From: Gemmatimonadota bacterium
GTDB lineage: Bacteria > Gemmatimonadota > Gemmatimonadetes > Gemmatimonadales > GWC2-71-9
Length of the DNA: 7,219 nucleotides
Direction of reading: 5' to 3'
Assembly (NCBI GenBank): GCA_025361465.1
Contig: JANYAG010000097.1
Location: forward strand, 1-7,219
Position numbers and translations under genes: made by a program. The notes below the pieces were generated by a model. The model had not been told where the DNA came from, searched no databases, and saw nothing but the letters and a program-made list of their open reading frames with translations. Positions 6,757 through 7,219 of the stretch are shown here, piece by piece; the first letter of the stretch is position 1, and the number at the start of each line of letters is the position of its first letter.

Positions 6757-6774
6757 CCTGCGTAAATCGTTGCC
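6752..6774. repeat. Inverted repeat overlapping the candidate truA -35
   Basis: GGCAAC (6752-6757) and GTTGCC (6769-6774) form a perfect 6-bp dyad with an 11-nt AT-richer centre. One arm overlaps the candidate -35 of the truA operon. It could be an operator for the purine/phospholipid operon. The regulator is unknown, and chance occurrence is possible. Confidence 0.3.
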
Positions 6775-6900
6775 ATTGGTACACTTTCCGACATTTGTAG
6801 GCGCCTGGAAGCCAAGGCCCCACCGTGCCGGACGCGCTCGCCGCATGGGAGCGCGGGGAGAACGGCTTGGCAATCGGGAGGCATCGCGCCAGGTCGAATG

Positions 6901-6930
6901 TTGACAGGAGTGGTCTCAACTCCCTACGCT
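6901..6930 (+). promoter_or_regulatory. Candidate sigma-70-type promoter for trpD
   Basis: A perfect TTGACA at 6901-6906 is followed after 18 bp by TACGCT (6925-6930), which keeps the T, A and final T of the -10 consensus. Transcription would start at about 6937, close to the ATG at 6942. That fits the absence of a ribosome binding site. The -35 is strong and the -10 weak. Confidence 0.45.
6907..6923. repeat. Inverted repeat inside the trpD promoter spacer
   Basis: GGAGT (6907-6911) and ACTCC (6919-6923) are perfect inverted 5-bp arms separated by 7 nt. They fill almost exactly the spacer between the candidate -35 and -10. Such a position suits a repressor operator, but 5-bp arms can arise by chance. 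Confidence 0.3.
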
Positions 6931-6941
6931 TGCCGTTACGC

Positions 6942-7219
6942 ATGCCCACTCCGCCCTCACCCGGGGCTATCCCCGTCGCGCTCCGCCACGCCCTGACCCG
7001 GCTATCTGCCGGCCAAGTCCTCTCTGAGGCGGAGGCCAGAGCCGCCTTTGAGGAGATCCTGGCTGGGGTTGCCGCCCCAGCGGCGATACGGGAACTGTTG
7101 CTGGCACTGCGGGCTCGCGGCGAGGCTGATTCCGAACTGGCCGGCGCCGTGGCCGCCTTGCGGGGGGCGATGCAGACGGTGCGCTACCACACTCCCTCGC
7201 TGCTGGTGGACACCTGCGG
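6942..7219 (+). CDS. trpD: Anthranilate phosphoribosyltransferase TrpD (N-terminal part; runs off right edge)
   Basis: TrpD transfers the phosphoribosyl group of PRPP to anthranilate, the second step of tryptophan synthesis. The 92 complete codons cover the N-terminal helical domain: RLSAGQVLSEAEARAAFEEI, LLALRARGEADSELAGAVAALRGAM, and then LLVDTCG at the edge. This is the start of the diagnostic DTCGTGGD phosphoribosyl-binding loop, whose remainder lies outside. The family is about 340 residues, so roughly a quarter is visible. The ATG at 6942 is chosen because the frame from it gives a normal N-terminus. No Shine-Dalgarno precedes it: the nearest AGGAG is 31 nt away. The only close alternative, TTG at 6930, also lacks one. 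The gene is divergent from truA, and the rest of a trp operon may follow to the right. Confidence 0.94.
   Translation, partial: MPTPPSPGAIPVALRHALTRLSAGQVLSEAEARAAFEEILAGVAAPAAIRELLLALRARGEADSELAGAVAALRGAMQTVRYHTPSLLVDTC

Larger units (their letters stand above)
6718..6941. promoter_or_regulatory. Divergent intergenic control region between truA and trpD
   Basis: This 224-bp stretch is the only non-coding DNA in the window. It separates the truA operon (minus) from trpD (plus) and must hold both promoters unless transcription enters from elsewhere. I see candidate promoters at each end, two short dyads overlapping them, and a perfect 8-bp palindrome AGGCGCCT at 6799-6806. I see no tRNA, T-box, riboswitch, terminator-like hairpin with T-run, or Trp-rich leader peptide. 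Confidence 0.7.

Noticed and set aside
6799..6806. Perfect 8-bp palindrome AGGCGCCT in the intergenic region
   Set aside because: Short, fully GC-biased palindromes are expected by chance in such DNA. It is not placed over a promoter element and has no T-run to act as a terminator.
6718..6873. 52-codon upstream extension of truA
   Set aside because: Arg/Pro-rich residues unlike any TruA N-terminus. The family start motif begins directly at the ATG at 6717, and the region contains promoter-like sequence.
6845..6904. 19-residue plus-strand small frame, possible trp leader peptide
   Set aside because: It contains no Trp codons, has no good ribosome binding site, is not followed by attenuator hairpins, and lies upstream of the likely trpD promoter.
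1..7219. Defence system, mobile element or other accessory island
   Set aside because: Every gene belongs to core metabolism, tRNA modification or protein quality control. No transposase, integrase, repeat array or compositional break is visible.

Overview
The window is high-GC bacterial chromosome with nine genes and almost no non-coding DNA. Eight genes lie on the minus strand in one uninterrupted, overlapping cluster. In transcription order from right to left they are truA, an htrA/degP-type protease gene, purB, purC, psd, pssA, purS and purQ; purQ runs off the left edge. A ninth gene, trpD, starts on the plus strand near the right edge and is cut by it. Phosphatidylethanolamine synthesis (psd, pssA) and a probably lipid-anchored or exported HtrA protease point to a Gram-negative-type envelope. 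The long-form PurC, the eukaryote-like PurB, the short PSD and the PurS/PurQ split system fit a phylum such as Gemmatimonadota. That placement is an inference from memory of gene content, not a search result.

Layout. 1-493: 5' part of purQ. 493-741: purS. 738-1592: pssA. 1583-2209: psd. 2209-3132: purC, with a TTG start. 3129-4571: purB. 4568-5944: HtrA-like protease. 5938-6717: truA. 6718-6941: the only intergenic gap (224 bp), lying between the divergent truA and trpD. It holds candidate promoters for both directions and two short dyads. 6942-7219: N-terminal third of trpD.

How the genes work together. PurC and PurB catalyse consecutive steps of de novo IMP synthesis (CAIR to SAICAR to AICAR). 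PurS and PurQ are two of the three subunits of FGAM synthase; the third, PurL, is not in the window and would be expected left of position 1. PssA and Psd are the two consecutive enzymes that turn CDP-diacylglycerol into phosphatidylethanolamine, and they sit inside the purine run. TruA modifies tRNA and HtrA is an envelope protease. Every junction in the minus-strand cluster overlaps (ATGA, TTGA or TGATG types), so the eight genes look like one translationally coupled operon. It would be transcribed from a promoter just upstream of truA.

I see no mobile element, CRISPR array, tRNA, rRNA, riboswitch or terminator. The window is mostly core metabolism. The points worth a second look are the mixed purine/phospholipid/protease/tRNA operon, the compact divergent promoter region with probably leaderless or near-leaderless starts, and a few residue and start-codon oddities.
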